In this document: positions 43,761 through 53,326 of the stretch, one piece after another
Numbering within the stretch: position 1 is the stretch's first letter
How the letters are laid out: each line of letters begins with the position of its first letter
Assembly (NCBI GenBank): GCA_035293405.1
Contig: DATDOE010000108.1
Location: forward strand, 38,951 to 102,950
Reading direction: 5' to 3'
From: Gp6-AA40 sp035293405
Lineage (GTDB): Bacteria; Acidobacteriota; Vicinamibacteria; Vicinamibacterales; UBA2999
Length of the DNA stretch: 64,000 nt
The notes under the pieces: generated by a model
Database searches by the model: none
What the model saw: the letters and a program-made list of their open reading frames with translations, nothing else
Told to the model about the DNA's origin: nothing
Program-made: the position numbers and the translations under genes

Positions 43761-45393
43761 GTTGGAGCTTGCCCGTCTTGTGCCGGTAGGCCGCCTCGAC
43801 GAAGCTCGCAAACAGCGGGTGCGGCCTGAGCGGCTTGGACTGGAACTCAGGATGGAACTGCACCGCGATGAACCAGGGATGCGTTGGCAGCTCCGCGATC
43901 TCGACGAACTTGCCGTCGGGCGACCGGCCGGACACCCGCATGCCCTTTTCCGCCAGCTGCTCCTCATACAGGCAGTTGAACTCGAAGCGGTGGCGATGGC
44001 GCTCATAGACGAGGGACGCGCCGCCGTATAGCTTCTCGGCCATCGACCCCGGCGCGAGCTGGCAGGCGTATCGCCCGAGACGCATGGTGCCGCCCAGTTC
44101 GTCCACCTCGAGAAGGTCGCGCAGCTTGTAGATCACCTTGTGCGGCGCGTTCTCGTCCACTTCCGTTGAATCGGCCCCTTCGAGGCCGCAGACGTTCCTG
44201 GCGAATTCAACGGTGGCCCACTGGAACCCGTAGCAGATCCCGAAGAAGGGGACGACGTGCTCCCGCGCGTACTCAGAGGCCTTCATCATGCCGCGTGTTC
44301 CGCGCGACCCGAAGCCGCCCGGCACCAGGATGCCGTCGGCGCCGTCGAGCAGGCTGGCGCCGCCTTCGCGTTCGAGCGCTTCGGCTTCCACCCAATTCAG
44401 TCGGACCTTGAGCCGGTGGGCGAAGCCGCCGTGAAAGAGCGCCTCGTTGAGGCTCTTGTACGAGTCCTCGTACCCGGTGTACTTGCCGACGACGTGAATC
44501 GTGAGCTCGTCGGTGGGGTGCTTGATCCGGCTGACCAGCTCCTCCCACGCCTCCGTGCGTGCCTGCGTGAGCGGCAGCCCGAGCTGCTTGAGCACGATCT
44601 GATCCAACCCCTCCGCTTTCAGGACGAGCGGCACTTCGTAGATCGTGTCGACGTCCTTCGCCGTAATCACGGCTTCCTCCGGGACATCGCAGAAGAGCGC
44701 GATCTTCCGTTTGATGTCCATGTCGAGGAAGCGATCCGTGCGGCAGAGCAGGACGTCCGGCTGGATGCCGATCGACCGGAGGTCGCGGACGCTGTGCTGC
44801 GTGGGCTTGGTCTTCAGCTCGCCGGCGGTGCCGATGAACGGCACCAGCGTCAGATGGATATACAGCGTGTTCTCGCGGCCGACGTCGAGCCGGAACTGGC
44901 GGATGGCTTCGAGGAACGGCATGCTCTCGATGTCGCCGACCGTGCCGCCGATCTCCACGAGCACCACATCCGCGTCTCGACTGGCCAGGCGGATGGCTTC
45001 CTTGATCTCGTTGGTGATGTGGGGAATGACCTGAACGGTCCGGCCGAGATAGTCGCCGCGACGTTCCTTCTGGATCACCGACAGGTAGATCTTCCCGGTC
45101 GTCCAGTTGCTGTTGCGCGTCGCCACCATGCTGGTGAAGCGTTCGTAATGGCCCAGGTCGAGGTCCGTCTCCGCGCCGTCGTCGGTCACGTAGACCTCGC
45201 CGTGCTGGTACGGGCTCATGGTCCCTGGATCGACGTTGATGTAGGGGTCGAACTTCTGCAGTGCCACGGTGTAGCCGTGATCCTCGAGCAGCCTGCCGAT
45301 CGAAGCCGCCGCCAGGCCCTTGCCCAACGAGGAGACCACGCCACCGGTTACGAACACATACTTCACAGGCCGTCCGTCAGGTCGTTGGCTCAT
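43723..45393 (-). CDS. pyrG: CTP synthase
   Basis: A 556-residue enzyme aminating UTP to CTP. The amidoligase part has YVFVTGGVVSSLGKGLAAAS and KFDPYINVDPGTMSPYQHGE; the glutaminase part has VPFFGICYGFQW with the nucleophilic Cys and a C-terminal VQFHPEFQSKPLRPHP. The last dozen residues (Gln/Val-rich) are encoded by the spacer heptamers and look non-native. CTP is needed by KdsB, its upstream neighbour. ATG 45393 has GAGG at proper spacing. Confidence 0.96.
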   Translation of the reverse strand: MSQRPDGRPVKYVFVTGGVVSSLGKGLAAASIGRLLEDHGYTVALQKFDPYINVDPGTMSPYQHGEVYVTDDGAETDLDLGHYERFTSMVATRNSNWTTGKIYLSVIQKERRGDYLGRTVQVIPHITNEIKEAIRLASRDADVVLVEIGGTVGDIESMPFLEAIRQFRLDVGRENTLYIHLTLVPFIGTAGELKTKPTQHSVRDLRSIGIQPDVLLCRTDRFLDMDIKRKIALFCDVPEEAVITAKDVDTIYEVPLVLKAEGLDQIVLKQLGLPLTQARTEAWEELVSRIKHPTDELTIHVVGKYTGYEDSYKSLNEALFHGGFAHRLKVRLNWVEAEALEREGGASLLDGADGILVPGGFGSRGTRGMMKASEYAREHVVPFFGICYGFQWATVEFARNVCGLEGADSTEVDENAPHKVIYKLRDLLEVDELGGTMRLGRYACQLAPGSMAEKLYGGASLVYERHRHRFEFNCLYEEQLAEKGMRVSGRSPDGKFVEIAELPTHPWFIAVQFHPEFQSKPLRPHPLFASFVEAAYRHKTGKLQQVQVPSSQVQVR

Positions 45394-45399
45394 GCCACC

Positions 45400-46173
45400 T
45401 CACACGCGCGCTGCGGCCGCCGTCCGGCGCCGGACGCGCTCCAAGTCCTCTGGTGTATCCACTTCGATCGAGTCGAATCGGGTCTCAACGGCGCGAATGC
45501 GGTGTCCGTGCTCGAGCGCGCGCAACTGCTCGAGCGATTCGGTGCGCTCGAGAGGCGTCTGCGCCAGGGCGGCGAACGTCAGGAGAAAGTCGCGGCGATA
45601 CCCGTAGAGACCAATGTGCTTGAAGCACACGCCAGTCTCGCGGTGGTAGGGAATCCGCGACCGCGAAAAATACAACGCGTCGCTGTTGCGATCCACGACC
45701 ACTTTCACGACGTTCGGGTTGTCGTAGTCGGTCTCGTCCGAGATGACCTGTCGCAGCGTCGACATCTGGACCGACGGGTCGGCGATCAAGGCGGAGATGG
45801 CTTCCGCGATCATCGCCGGCTCGATGAGCGGCAGATCGCCCTGCACGTTGACGATGATTTCGCAGCGGAGATCGCGCGCGACTTCGGCAATCCGATCGGT
45901 GCCGGTCAGATGCCCGGGCTGCGTCATCCGGGCCACGCCGCCGAACTCTTCGACCGCGCTCGCGATCCGCGCGTCATCGGTGGCTACGACGACCGCATCG
46001 ACGCCCGCGGCCTCAGCGGCGCGGCGATAGACGTGCTCGACCATGGGCCGGCCGCCGATATCTGCGAGGATCTTTCCCGGGAGTCGAGTCGAATCGTAGC
46101 GGGCTGGGATGACGGCGACGGTGTGCTGTTGTGACGTTCTCAGGAAGGGATTCGGGAACGTTACAGGGGGCAC
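45400..46173 (-). CDS. kdsB: 3-deoxy-manno-octulosonate cytidylyltransferase
   Basis: A 257-residue nucleotidyltransferase: AVIPARYDSTRLPGKIL near residue 20, TGTDRIAEVA, VNVQGDLPLI, HIGLYGYRRDFL and a DSIEVDTPEDL end. It activates Kdo as CMP-Kdo for lipid A acylation. GTG start at 46173; an extended -10 (TGCTATGAT) lies 5 nt upstream, so the transcript is probably leaderless. First gene of kdsB-pyrG-kdsA-kdsD-lapB. Confidence 0.95.
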   Translation of the reverse strand: MPPVTFPNPFLRTSQQHTVAVIPARYDSTRLPGKILADIGGRPMVEHVYRRAAEAAGVDAVVVATDDARIASAVEEFGGVARMTQPGHLTGTDRIAEVARDLRCEIIVNVQGDLPLIEPAMIAEAISALIADPSVQMSTLRQVISDETDYDNPNVVKVVVDRNSDALYFSRSRIPYHRETGVCFKHIGLYGYRRDFLLTFAALAQTPLERTESLEQLRALEHGHRIRAVETRFDSIEVDTPEDLERVRRRTAAAARV

Positions 46174-46178
46174 GGCGA

Positions 46179-46187
46179 ATCATAGCA
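46179..46187 (-). promoter_or_regulatory. Extended -10 promoter for kdsB
   Basis: TGCTATGAT on the minus strand, 5 nt before the GTG start; the TGN element can replace a -35 box. Predicted transcript start is at the start codon. Confidence 0.65.
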
Positions 46188-46254
46188 CAGCGGATTTGAG
46201 CGCAATGGTCGAGCGGGCACTTGGGCCAGTTCGAAGCGGTTGACGTGAGTCAAC

Positions 46255-46515
46255 GCTTTGCTGGCTGGGCGTGCGAAGCACGCGGAGAAAAGATCAACGC
46301 AGGGATCGCAGAGGAGCGGAGGTACGCGGAGGGGGAAGGGGTGACGCCGGCCAACGGCCGGCGTATGGATCGAGGAGGAGGCTGGATCACAAGCAGATAA
46401 GGGGGCTGTCCCGCTTGTGATCCAGCTTCCTCCTCGATCCATACCGCGCCAAGCGCGGTCACCCGTGGCCATTCTTCTCCGCGATTCCCTGCCCCTCGGC
46501 GTTCTCTGCGGTCTG
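46255..46515. repeat. Large structured inverted-repeat element in the kdsB upstream region
   Basis: The core at 46341-46462 is a branched palindrome: closing stem GTGAC with GTCAC, a 7-bp arm (46346-46362), a 32-bp stem (46363-46394 with 46413-46444, one mismatch or wobble, 18-nt loop), and a 5-bp arm (46445-46457). Outside it, 9-mers of the CGCAGAGGA/CGCGGAGG type (46285-46333) face complementary 9-mers (46470-46515). No protein gene is convincing. The remaining gap to 46600 shows nothing further. Confidence 0.85.
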
Positions 46516-46604
46516 TTTTCGTCGTGTCCTTCGTTAGGCCCCCTGAGAACCGCTATTTGAGGCGGTGCCGCTCGGGGTATCCGGCCCGCTTCCAGGAGCC
46601 GAAA

Positions 46605-46613
46605 TGCTAAGAT
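46605..46613 (+). promoter_or_regulatory. Extended -10 promoter (TGCTAAGAT)
   Basis: TGCTAAGAT lies 15 nt before the ATG of the next gene, giving a leader of about 9 nt. Confidence 0.5.
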
Positions 46614-46628
46614 GAGGCCGTTCCGAAC

Positions 46629-47156
46629 ATGACCTGGAAGCTCTACGCGCTCGTCTCCGGCGGCGGATTGCTGGCGACCTATCTGATGTCGTCGCCGACG
46701 ATCGTGCCGGGTCGCGCCGTGCCAGCCGCGGCCGCGCCGCAACGAGCGGTGCGTCAGACACAGGACGAGATCGATATTCAGGAGCTCGCGGCGCGCCTGC
46801 AGGCGCGTGTGCGCGCCGAGGCGGAGTATCGAGAGCCCGGTCGCGATCCCTTCCGCTTCGTCGCCCGCCAGCCCGCACGTCAGGTCAACAGCCCGAAGCC
46901 CCACGTCATTGAGGCCTCGGTTCCGTTCGTGGCGGCGCCGGTGCTGCCTTCTATCGCCCTTTCCGGGATTGCGACCGACCAGATTGACGGCGTCTCGCAG
47001 CGAACCGCCGTGCTCAGCACGCCTGCCGGCATTCTGATCGTGCGGGAAGGCGAGTCGGTGGCCGGCCTCTACCGCGTGGTGACGATTGAGGACGAGGCGG
47101 TCGAGCTCGAAGCCTCCGACGGGACGCGTCGCACGCTTCGCTTCTCCGGACGTTAG
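46629..47156 (+). CDS. GspC/PilP-like periplasmic protein, 175 aa
   Basis: An N-terminal membrane anchor (about 4-22), an Ala/Arg-rich helical region (25-60) with REPGRDPFRFV like the PilP DPF motif, then a small beta domain (about 95-175) with IALSGIATDQ, GILIVREGESVAGLYRVVTI and RRTLRFSGR, resembling the homology region of GspC and PilP. Those proteins link the inner-membrane platform to a secretin. It stands alone; the orphan secretin at 12.7 kb is a possible partner. Its stop overlaps convergent serA by 2-3 nt. Confidence 0.6.
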   Translation: MTWKLYALVSGGGLLATYLMSSPTIVPGRAVPAAAAPQRAVRQTQDEIDIQELAARLQARVRAEAEYREPGRDPFRFVARQPARQVNSPKPHVIEASVPFVAAPVLPSIALSGIATDQIDGVSQRTAVLSTPAGILIVREGESVAGLYRVVTIEDEAVELEASDGTRRTLRFSGR

Positions 47157-48730
47157 ATCCTCACAATTCGCGCTTCGCGAATCGCCTGCACCCGCTTCAG
47201 CTCCTGCAACACCCCGTCCGGTATCGGTGCGGTCTCATCAATGGTCACCACGCCCATCGCGCGATCGCCGTCACGCCCGAGCGCGAAGTTCGCGATGTTG
47301 ACCTTGTGCTGGCCCAGCACGGTGCCGATGTCGCCGATGACACCGGGCTGATCCGTGTTGCAGATGACGAGCATCGTCCCTTCGAGGGGCGCTTCGATGC
47401 CGATCCCGTCGATCAGGACGAGCCGTGGCGAGGTGCGCTCGAAGACCGCTCCTTCGACCCACCGCTCGCCCTCGCTCGTGCGGATCCGCACCGAGATCAG
47501 GCTGGTGTAGTTCCTCGGCCGTGTGCTGTGCGATTCCACGACCTCGATGCCGCGCTCGGCGGCCACGCTGGCCGCGTTCACCATCGTGATGCCGGTGGAC
47601 AGAATCGGGTTGAACACGCCGGCGAGCACGGCGTTGATGATCATCCCCGTCTTGCTCTGCGCGAGCTCGCCGTAGTACCGGACGCTCACCGAGCGCACAC
47701 GGTGGTCGTTCATCTGGGCAATGAACGTGCCCAGCCGCTCACCGAGCCGGGCGAATGGCTGCAGCCGTTTGAAGTCCTCGGGCGAGACCGACGGGAAATT
47801 GACCGCGTTGCGGATCACGCCGTCCTTCAGGAAGTCCCTGAGCGCGGCGGCGGTTTCCACGCCGACCAGCTCCTGTCCTTCACGCGTCGAGGCGGCGATG
47901 TGCGGCGTGGCCACGACCTGCGGCAGCATCTGCAGCCGATGGTCGACCGTTGGCTCCTTGTCGAAGACGTCGAGCGCCGCGCCGGCCACCTGGCCAGCCT
48001 CGATCGCGTCGGCAAGCGCTGACTCGTCAATCAAATCGCCGCGGGCGGTATTGATGATGCGCAGGCCCTTCTTCGCCCGGGCGAGGCGATCGGCATTGAC
48101 CAGCCGTCGTGTCTGCGCGTTCGATGGCATGTGGAGTGACAGGTAGTCGGCCTGCTCGAAGAGGGCATCGAGCGAGACGAGCTGGACGCCGAGATCCGAC
48201 GCGACCTGTTCCGAGATGAACGGATCGTGCCCGATGATGCGCATGCCGAAGGCGGCCGCGCGCCGGGCGACCTCCTGACCGATGCGGCCGAGGCCGGCGA
48301 GCCCCAGGACCTTGTCGCGCACTTCTTCGCCCAGGAACTTCTTCTTCTCCCACTTGCCCTGTTTCATCGCGGCGTCGGCGGCGGGCACGTGGCGGGCCAT
48401 CGCGAGCACGAACGCCATGGCCAGCTCGGCGACGCTGACGCTGTTGGCGCCGGGCGCATTCATGACGACGATCCCGCGCGCGCTGGCGGCCGGCACATCG
48501 ACGTTGTCGACGCCTGTTCCCGCCCGCGCAATCACGCGAAGCTGTGTCGCGGCCGCGATCAGGGCCGCGGTGACTTTGGTGGCGCTCCGGACGACGAGCG
48601 CGTCAGCCGTGGTGATGTCGGCGGCCAGCGCCTCGGGCGTGCGGCCGGCCCGGGCGTCAATGTCCCATCCCTCGGCTCGAAGCAGGTCGAGCGCGGAGGC
48701 GGGAAGATCATCAGCAACAATTATTTTCAC
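47153..48730 (-). CDS. serA: D-3-phosphoglycerate dehydrogenase
   Basis: A 525-residue long-type enzyme for the first step of serine synthesis. Start GTG 48730 (KIIVADDLPASALDLL). It has GLGRIGQEVARRAAAFGMRI (NAD fold), RGDLIDESALADAI, HIAASTREGQE with the catalytic His, an ASB intervening domain (about 320-445) and a C-terminal ACT domain, with MLVICNTDQPGVIGDIG, that binds serine for feedback. Confidence 0.95.
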   Translation of the reverse strand: MKIIVADDLPASALDLLRAEGWDIDARAGRTPEALAADITTADALVVRSATKVTAALIAAATQLRVIARAGTGVDNVDVPAASARGIVVMNAPGANSVSVAELAMAFVLAMARHVPAADAAMKQGKWEKKKFLGEEVRDKVLGLAGLGRIGQEVARRAAAFGMRIIGHDPFISEQVASDLGVQLVSLDALFEQADYLSLHMPSNAQTRRLVNADRLARAKKGLRIINTARGDLIDESALADAIEAGQVAGAALDVFDKEPTVDHRLQMLPQVVATPHIAASTREGQELVGVETAAALRDFLKDGVIRNAVNFPSVSPEDFKRLQPFARLGERLGTFIAQMNDHRVRSVSVRYYGELAQSKTGMIINAVLAGVFNPILSTGITMVNAASVAAERGIEVVESHSTRPRNYTSLISVRIRTSEGERWVEGAVFERTSPRLVLIDGIGIEAPLEGTMLVICNTDQPGVIGDIGTVLGQHKVNIANFALGRDGDRAMGVVTIDETAPIPDGVLQELKRVQAIREARIVRI

Positions 48731-49079
48731 GAGTGTGACGGGGGTGACGGTCCGTTTCGCGGACGCAGTGAGTAATGCGCGAGGCTGCTCGCTGAATGCT
48801 TCGCAAGTATAATCTGCGTTTGCCGGCGCGGCGTCGTCGATCGCAGGCCCAGGGCCCACGACGATTGTGTGACGGCCGCACTACGATGGTGCAAACCGCT
48901 AAAACATTCGGGATCACCCGCCGCACACCCCGGGTTGGAAACTGTTTTCAACAGGGTTTTCAACAGAAGCTGCGGAAAGCTCGGACGATCTGCACGGGAC
49001 TCTGCCCTAATGGAAGGCGGACCTCAAGGTCCGCCCGGTACGTAGCGCCAGGGCTTCAGCCTCGGCGAGTGAGGATTGA
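48731..49079. other. Non-coding region between serA and mdh
   Basis: Divergent spacer of 349 nt. It holds a plus-strand TATAAT (48808-48813) without a clear -35, two direct copies of GTTTTCAACAG (48944-48954 and 48956-48966), and a REP-like palindrome with a TCAA loop (49016-49035) followed by an imperfect GGCTTCAGCC hairpin before mdh. An open frame from 48796 is very basic and overlaps mdh; I do not call it. Confidence 0.6.
49016..49035. repeat. REP-like palindrome with TCAA loop upstream of mdh
   Basis: GGCGGACC and GGTCCGCC form a perfect 8-bp stem around TCAA, 45 nt before the mdh start. Confidence 0.7.
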
Positions 49080-50006
49080 ATGAATCGCAAAGTGACGGTG
49101 GTAGGCGGCGCAGGCAATGTTGGCATGACGGTCGCTCGCGCGATCGCGGAGAAGGAGCTCGCTGATGTCGTGATCATCGACATCGCCGAGACCAAGGCGG
49201 CGGGCGTCGCGCTCGACATTTATGAGACGTGTCCGATCATCGGATCCGACTCACGGCTGATCGGCGGCAGCGACTGGGGCGCGGCAGCCGGATCGGACAT
49301 CGTCGTCATCACGTCCGGAAAGCCGCGCAAGCCCGGCATGAGCCGCGACGATCTGGTGCGCGACAACTTCGAGATCATGAAGAGCATCGCGCCGAACCTG
49401 GTGCAGCACTGTCCGGATGCGATTGTCGTGCCCGTCGCCAACCCGCTCGACGCGATGTCACAGGCGCTCTTCAAGCTGACGAAATTCCCGCGCGAGCGCG
49501 TGATCGGGATGGCCGGTGTTCTCGACTCGGCGCGCATGAGCACGTTTGTGGCCATGGAGCTTGGCGTGTCCGTGGAGAACGTCCACTCGTTCGTGCTCGG
49601 CGGACACGGCGATACGATGGTGCCGCTTCCGAGGTACTCCACGGTGGCGGGCATCCCGCTGACCGAGCTGCTCTCGAAGGAGCGGATCGATGCGATCGCC
49701 AAGCGCACCGCCGATGGCGGCGCGGAGATCACCAGGCTGGTGGGCACGAGCGCGTGGTACGCCCCCGGTCAGGCAGCCGCGGAAATGTGCGAGGCGATCC
49801 TCAAGGACAAGAAGAAGATTCTGCCGTGCTCGGTGTACCTGCAGGGTGAGTACGGGATTCGCGATCTGTTCGTCGGCGTGCCGGTCAAGCTCGGCGCGCG
49901 CGGGATGGAGCAGATCATCGAGATCACGCTGACGGCGGAAGAGGACGCGGCGCTGAAGAAGTCAGCGGCCGCGGTCAAAGAGCTGGTGGACGTGATTGGA
50001 ATGTAA
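49080..50006 (+). CDS. mdh: Malate dehydrogenase (LDH-like type)
   Basis: A 308-residue NAD-dependent enzyme of the lactate/malate family. VTVVGGAGNVGMTVA is the Rossmann loop, ITSGKPRKPGMSRDDL has the Arg that selects malate, VANPLDAM and GGHGDTMVP (catalytic His) follow. It interconverts malate and oxaloacetate in the TCA cycle; sucCD lie 0.8 kb downstream. Ribosome site GAGG is 5 nt before the ATG. Confidence 0.95.
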   Translation: MNRKVTVVGGAGNVGMTVARAIAEKELADVVIIDIAETKAAGVALDIYETCPIIGSDSRLIGGSDWGAAAGSDIVVITSGKPRKPGMSRDDLVRDNFEIMKSIAPNLVQHCPDAIVVPVANPLDAMSQALFKLTKFPRERVIGMAGVLDSARMSTFVAMELGVSVENVHSFVLGGHGDTMVPLPRYSTVAGIPLTELLSKERIDAIAKRTADGGAEITRLVGTSAWYAPGQAAAEMCEAILKDKKKILPCSVYLQGEYGIRDLFVGVPVKLGARGMEQIIEITLTAEEDAALKKSAAAVKELVDVIGM

Positions 50007-50018
50007 GAAGGCGGGTCC

Positions 50019-50100
50019 AGGCGGGTCTAAAGACCCGCCTCTACTCGGCGTGTTGGTGTGTTGGGTGTTGTAGTTGTAGCGGCGGGTCTTTAGACCCGCC
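50019..50100. repeat. Two GGCGGGTC palindromes between mdh and the cytochrome gene
   Basis: Perfect palindromes at 50019-50040 (TAAA loop) and 50081-50100 (TTTA loop) share the arm GGCGGGTC/GACCCGCC. A third copy is at 59195-59214. They lie between convergent genes and can serve as bidirectional terminators. GTGTTG-type short repeats fill the gap between them. Confidence 0.75.
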
Positions 50101-50108
50101 GACAATCG

Positions 50109-50627
50109 TCAGTTCCCTCGGCCGGCAGGCGGCGCACCGGCGGGAGCGGCAGCCGGCGGAGGTGGCGGAGCGCCGGGAGTGCCGGACGCCACAACCGGAA
50201 TCAACGCGCCGCGATGGCACGTCGCGCAGCCGACTCGCGCGGCCTGGTCGCCCGGCTTGCTGACGGCCGTCGGAACGGCGGCATTGATTTCCGTGACCAT
50301 CCGCATCATGGCGCGGGCGATATTTTTCTGCGGCTTGACGTCACTCGCGAAGTCGTTCATCGGGTCGCCGTTGGCGATGAACACATGGCACGTGGCGCAG
50401 GTGCTGCCGAGCCCCGCGTTGATCTGCTGCATGATCTGGACGACCTGCTGCCGCGTCATGTCTTTCGGCAGCACCTGAAGATTCGTCGGAGGCGGCTGGG
50501 GCGCGCCACGGCCAGCACCACGACCCTGGCCCTGTCCGGCTGGTGCTTGCGGTGCCTGCGCCGACACGGCGATCGACCCCGCCAGGACGAGGGCGCTCAC
50601 CGCTACTCCGAATGAAACACGCGTCAT
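50109..50627 (-). CDS. Diheme c-type cytochrome related to reaction-centre cytochrome subunits
   Basis: A 172-residue secreted protein with signal peptide (about 1-23), a Gly/Arg/Gln-rich stretch, then VLPKDMTRQQVVQIMQQI followed by a CATCH heme site, a helix with NIARAMMRMVTEIN, and a second CATCH site; Pro/Ala-rich tail. The layout follows the reaction-centre cytochrome c fold with two hemes instead of four. Related proteins occur widely in non-phototrophic Acidobacteria. Its electron partner is unknown. Start ATG 50627 with GAGCAG nearby. Confidence 0.8.
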   Translation of the reverse strand: MTRVSFGVAVSALVLAGSIAVSAQAPQAPAGQGQGRGAGRGAPQPPPTNLQVLPKDMTRQQVVQIMQQINAGLGSTCATCHVFIANGDPMNDFASDVKPQKNIARAMMRMVTEINAAVPTAVSKPGDQAARVGCATCHRGALIPVVASGTPGAPPPPPAAAPAGAPPAGRGN

Positions 50628-50776
50628 CTGCTCTCCTCGCTGAAGCGACGTGGGACTCGACGAACAGGCGCGCATTGTAGCGCAAGACCGTCGGTGGCCG
50701 CTTGACGCTCATCGAGCGCGTGACTACGATGAGAGGCTGTTTTGGGTTCACCTACTCATTCCCGTCGGAACCTTCT

Positions 50777-51943
<1,167 letters not shown>

Positions 51944-51945
51944 GC

Positions 51946-52818
51946 GTGGCGATCTTACTCGACAAGCACACTCGGCTGATCGTGCAGGGGCTCACCGGCC
52001 GTGAGGGGACGTTTCACGCCAAGGCCGCGGCAGCGTACGGCACGAAGGTCGTGGGTGGTGTGACGCCCGGCAAGGGCGGCAGCACGCACGAGGGTTGGCC
52101 GATCTTCAACAGCGTGCACGACGCGGTCCGTGAAACGGGCGCCGACGCCACCGTGATCTTCGTCCCGCCGCCGTTTGCGGCCGACGCGATCATGGAAGCC
52201 GCCGATGCGGAGATTCCGCTGGCGGTCTGCATCACCGAAGGCATTCCCACGACGGACATGTTGAAGGCGCTGACGTTCATGGACGGCAAGCGCACGCGTC
52301 TCATCGGACCGAACTGCCCGGGCATCATCACTGCCGGTCAGGGGAAGGCCGGCATCATTCCCGGTCACATCTGCCGCGAGGGGCGCGTAGGCATCGTGTC
52401 GAAGAGCGGCACGCTGACCTATGAGGCCATCCATCAGCTGTCCAAGCAGGGGATGGGGCAGACGACCTGTATCGGTATCGGCGGCGATCCGCTCATCGGC
52501 ACCAGCTTCATCGACGCGCTGCGGCTCTTTGCGGCGGACGCGGACACCGAAGCCGTGATCATGATCGGCGAGATCGGCGGCACGGCGGAGCAGGAAGCGG
52601 CCGCCTTCATCGCCGGCGAGTTCAGAAAGCCCGTCGTCGGGTTCATTGCCGGCCAGACGGCTCCGCCCGGTCGCCGCATGGGGCATGCCGGCGCGATCAT
52701 CGCCGGAGGCCAGGGCACCGCCGCTGAAAAAATGGACGCGCTGGCCAAAGCCGGCGTCCACGTCGCCAGGAGTCCGGCCGACATGGGCGTCAAGATGCGC
52801 GAAGCGCTCGGGCGCTGA
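51946..52818 (+). CDS. sucD: Succinyl-CoA synthetase alpha subunit
   Basis: A 290-residue subunit: VQGLTGREGTFHA (CoA-binding fold), GTKVVGGVTPGKGG, LIGPNCPGII, and GHAGAIIAGGQGTA with the phosphorylated His. GTG start at 51946 with a GGGGAAG ribosome site in the sucC end. Five in-phase heptamers follow the stop and reach to ndk. Confidence 0.96.
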   Translation: MAILLDKHTRLIVQGLTGREGTFHAKAAAAYGTKVVGGVTPGKGGSTHEGWPIFNSVHDAVRETGADATVIFVPPPFAADAIMEAADAEIPLAVCITEGIPTTDMLKALTFMDGKRTRLIGPNCPGIITAGQGKAGIIPGHICREGRVGIVSKSGTLTYEAIHQLSKQGMGQTTCIGIGGDPLIGTSFIDALRLFAADADTEAVIMIGEIGGTAEQEAAAFIAGEFRKPVVGFIAGQTAPPGRRMGHAGAIIAGGQGTAAEKMDALAKAGVHVARSPADMGVKMREALGR

Positions 52819-52820
52819 CG

Positions 52821-52855
52821 ACTCCCAACTCCCAAGAACCAAGAACCGACGAACC
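52821..52855. repeat. Five-unit heptamer spacer between sucD and ndk
   Basis: ACTCCCA twice, then AGAACCA, AGAACCG and ACGAACC in strict 7-nt steps, starting 2 nt after the sucD stop and ending 2 nt before the ndk ATG. The AGAACC words match those flanking coaE. Confidence 0.88.
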
Positions 52856-52857
52856 AA

Positions 52858-53271
52858 ATGGAACGCACTTTCGCAATCATCAAACCCGACGCCGTGGAGA
52901 GCAAGCTCGCTGGAAAAGTTCTGGCGCGCATCGAGGCCGCCGGCTTCACCGTTCGCGCGATGCGGCTGCACCACCTCACGAAGAGGGAAGCCGAGGGCTT
53001 CTATGCGGTGCACTGGGAGCGTCCGTTCTTTGGCGGCTTGACCGATTTCATGTCGTCGGGTCCGTGCGTGCTGCTGGCACTCGAAGCGCCCGACGCCATC
53101 AAGAAGTGGCGCGCGACGATGGGGGCCACCGATCCAGCGAAAGCCGATGCGGGTACGCTGCGCAAGGACTTTGGCACCTCCATCGAGCGGAACGCGACCC
53201 ATGGCTCGGACGCACCCGAGACCGCGGCCTTCGAGCTCGGGTACTTCTTCAGAGGGATGGAGCTGATCTGA
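52858..53271 (+). CDS. ndk: Nucleoside diphosphate kinase
   Basis: A 137-residue NDK, full length. RTFAIIKPDAV, RPFFGGLTDFM and the NATHGSD motif with the phosphorylated His are present. It balances NTP pools, and its neighbour dcd acts in dNTP synthesis. No ribosome site other than heptamer sequence precedes it. Confidence 0.97.
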   Translation: MERTFAIIKPDAVESKLAGKVLARIEAAGFTVRAMRLHHLTKREAEGFYAVHWERPFFGGLTDFMSSGPCVLLALEAPDAIKKWRATMGATDPAKADAGTLRKDFGTSIERNATHGSDAPETAAFELGYFFRGMELI

Positions 53272-53275
53272 GCTG

Positions 53276-53324
53276 TGCTTGGCTTTGGGCTTTGGGCTTT
53301 GGGCTCTTGGCTTTAGGCTCTAGG
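53276..53324. repeat. Seven-unit heptamer spacer between ndk and DUF2905 gene
   Basis: Units are TGCTTGG, CTTTGGG three times, CTCTTGG, CTTTAGG and CTCTAGG, ending 2 nt before the ATG at 53327. The reverse-complement family is found at 53525-53580 on the other side of the gene. Confidence 0.88.
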
Positions 53325-53326
53325 CA

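Noticed and set aside
48944..48966. DnaA boxes or an origin at the serA-mdh spacer
   Set aside because: GTTTTCAACAG differs from the TTATCCACA consensus, only two copies occur, and no dnaA or dnaN is nearby.
48796..49083. Open frame of 95 codons between serA and mdh, with a TATAAT box nearby
   Set aside because: Composition is extremely Arg-rich, it reads through a palindrome and overlaps the mdh start; no recognisable domain.
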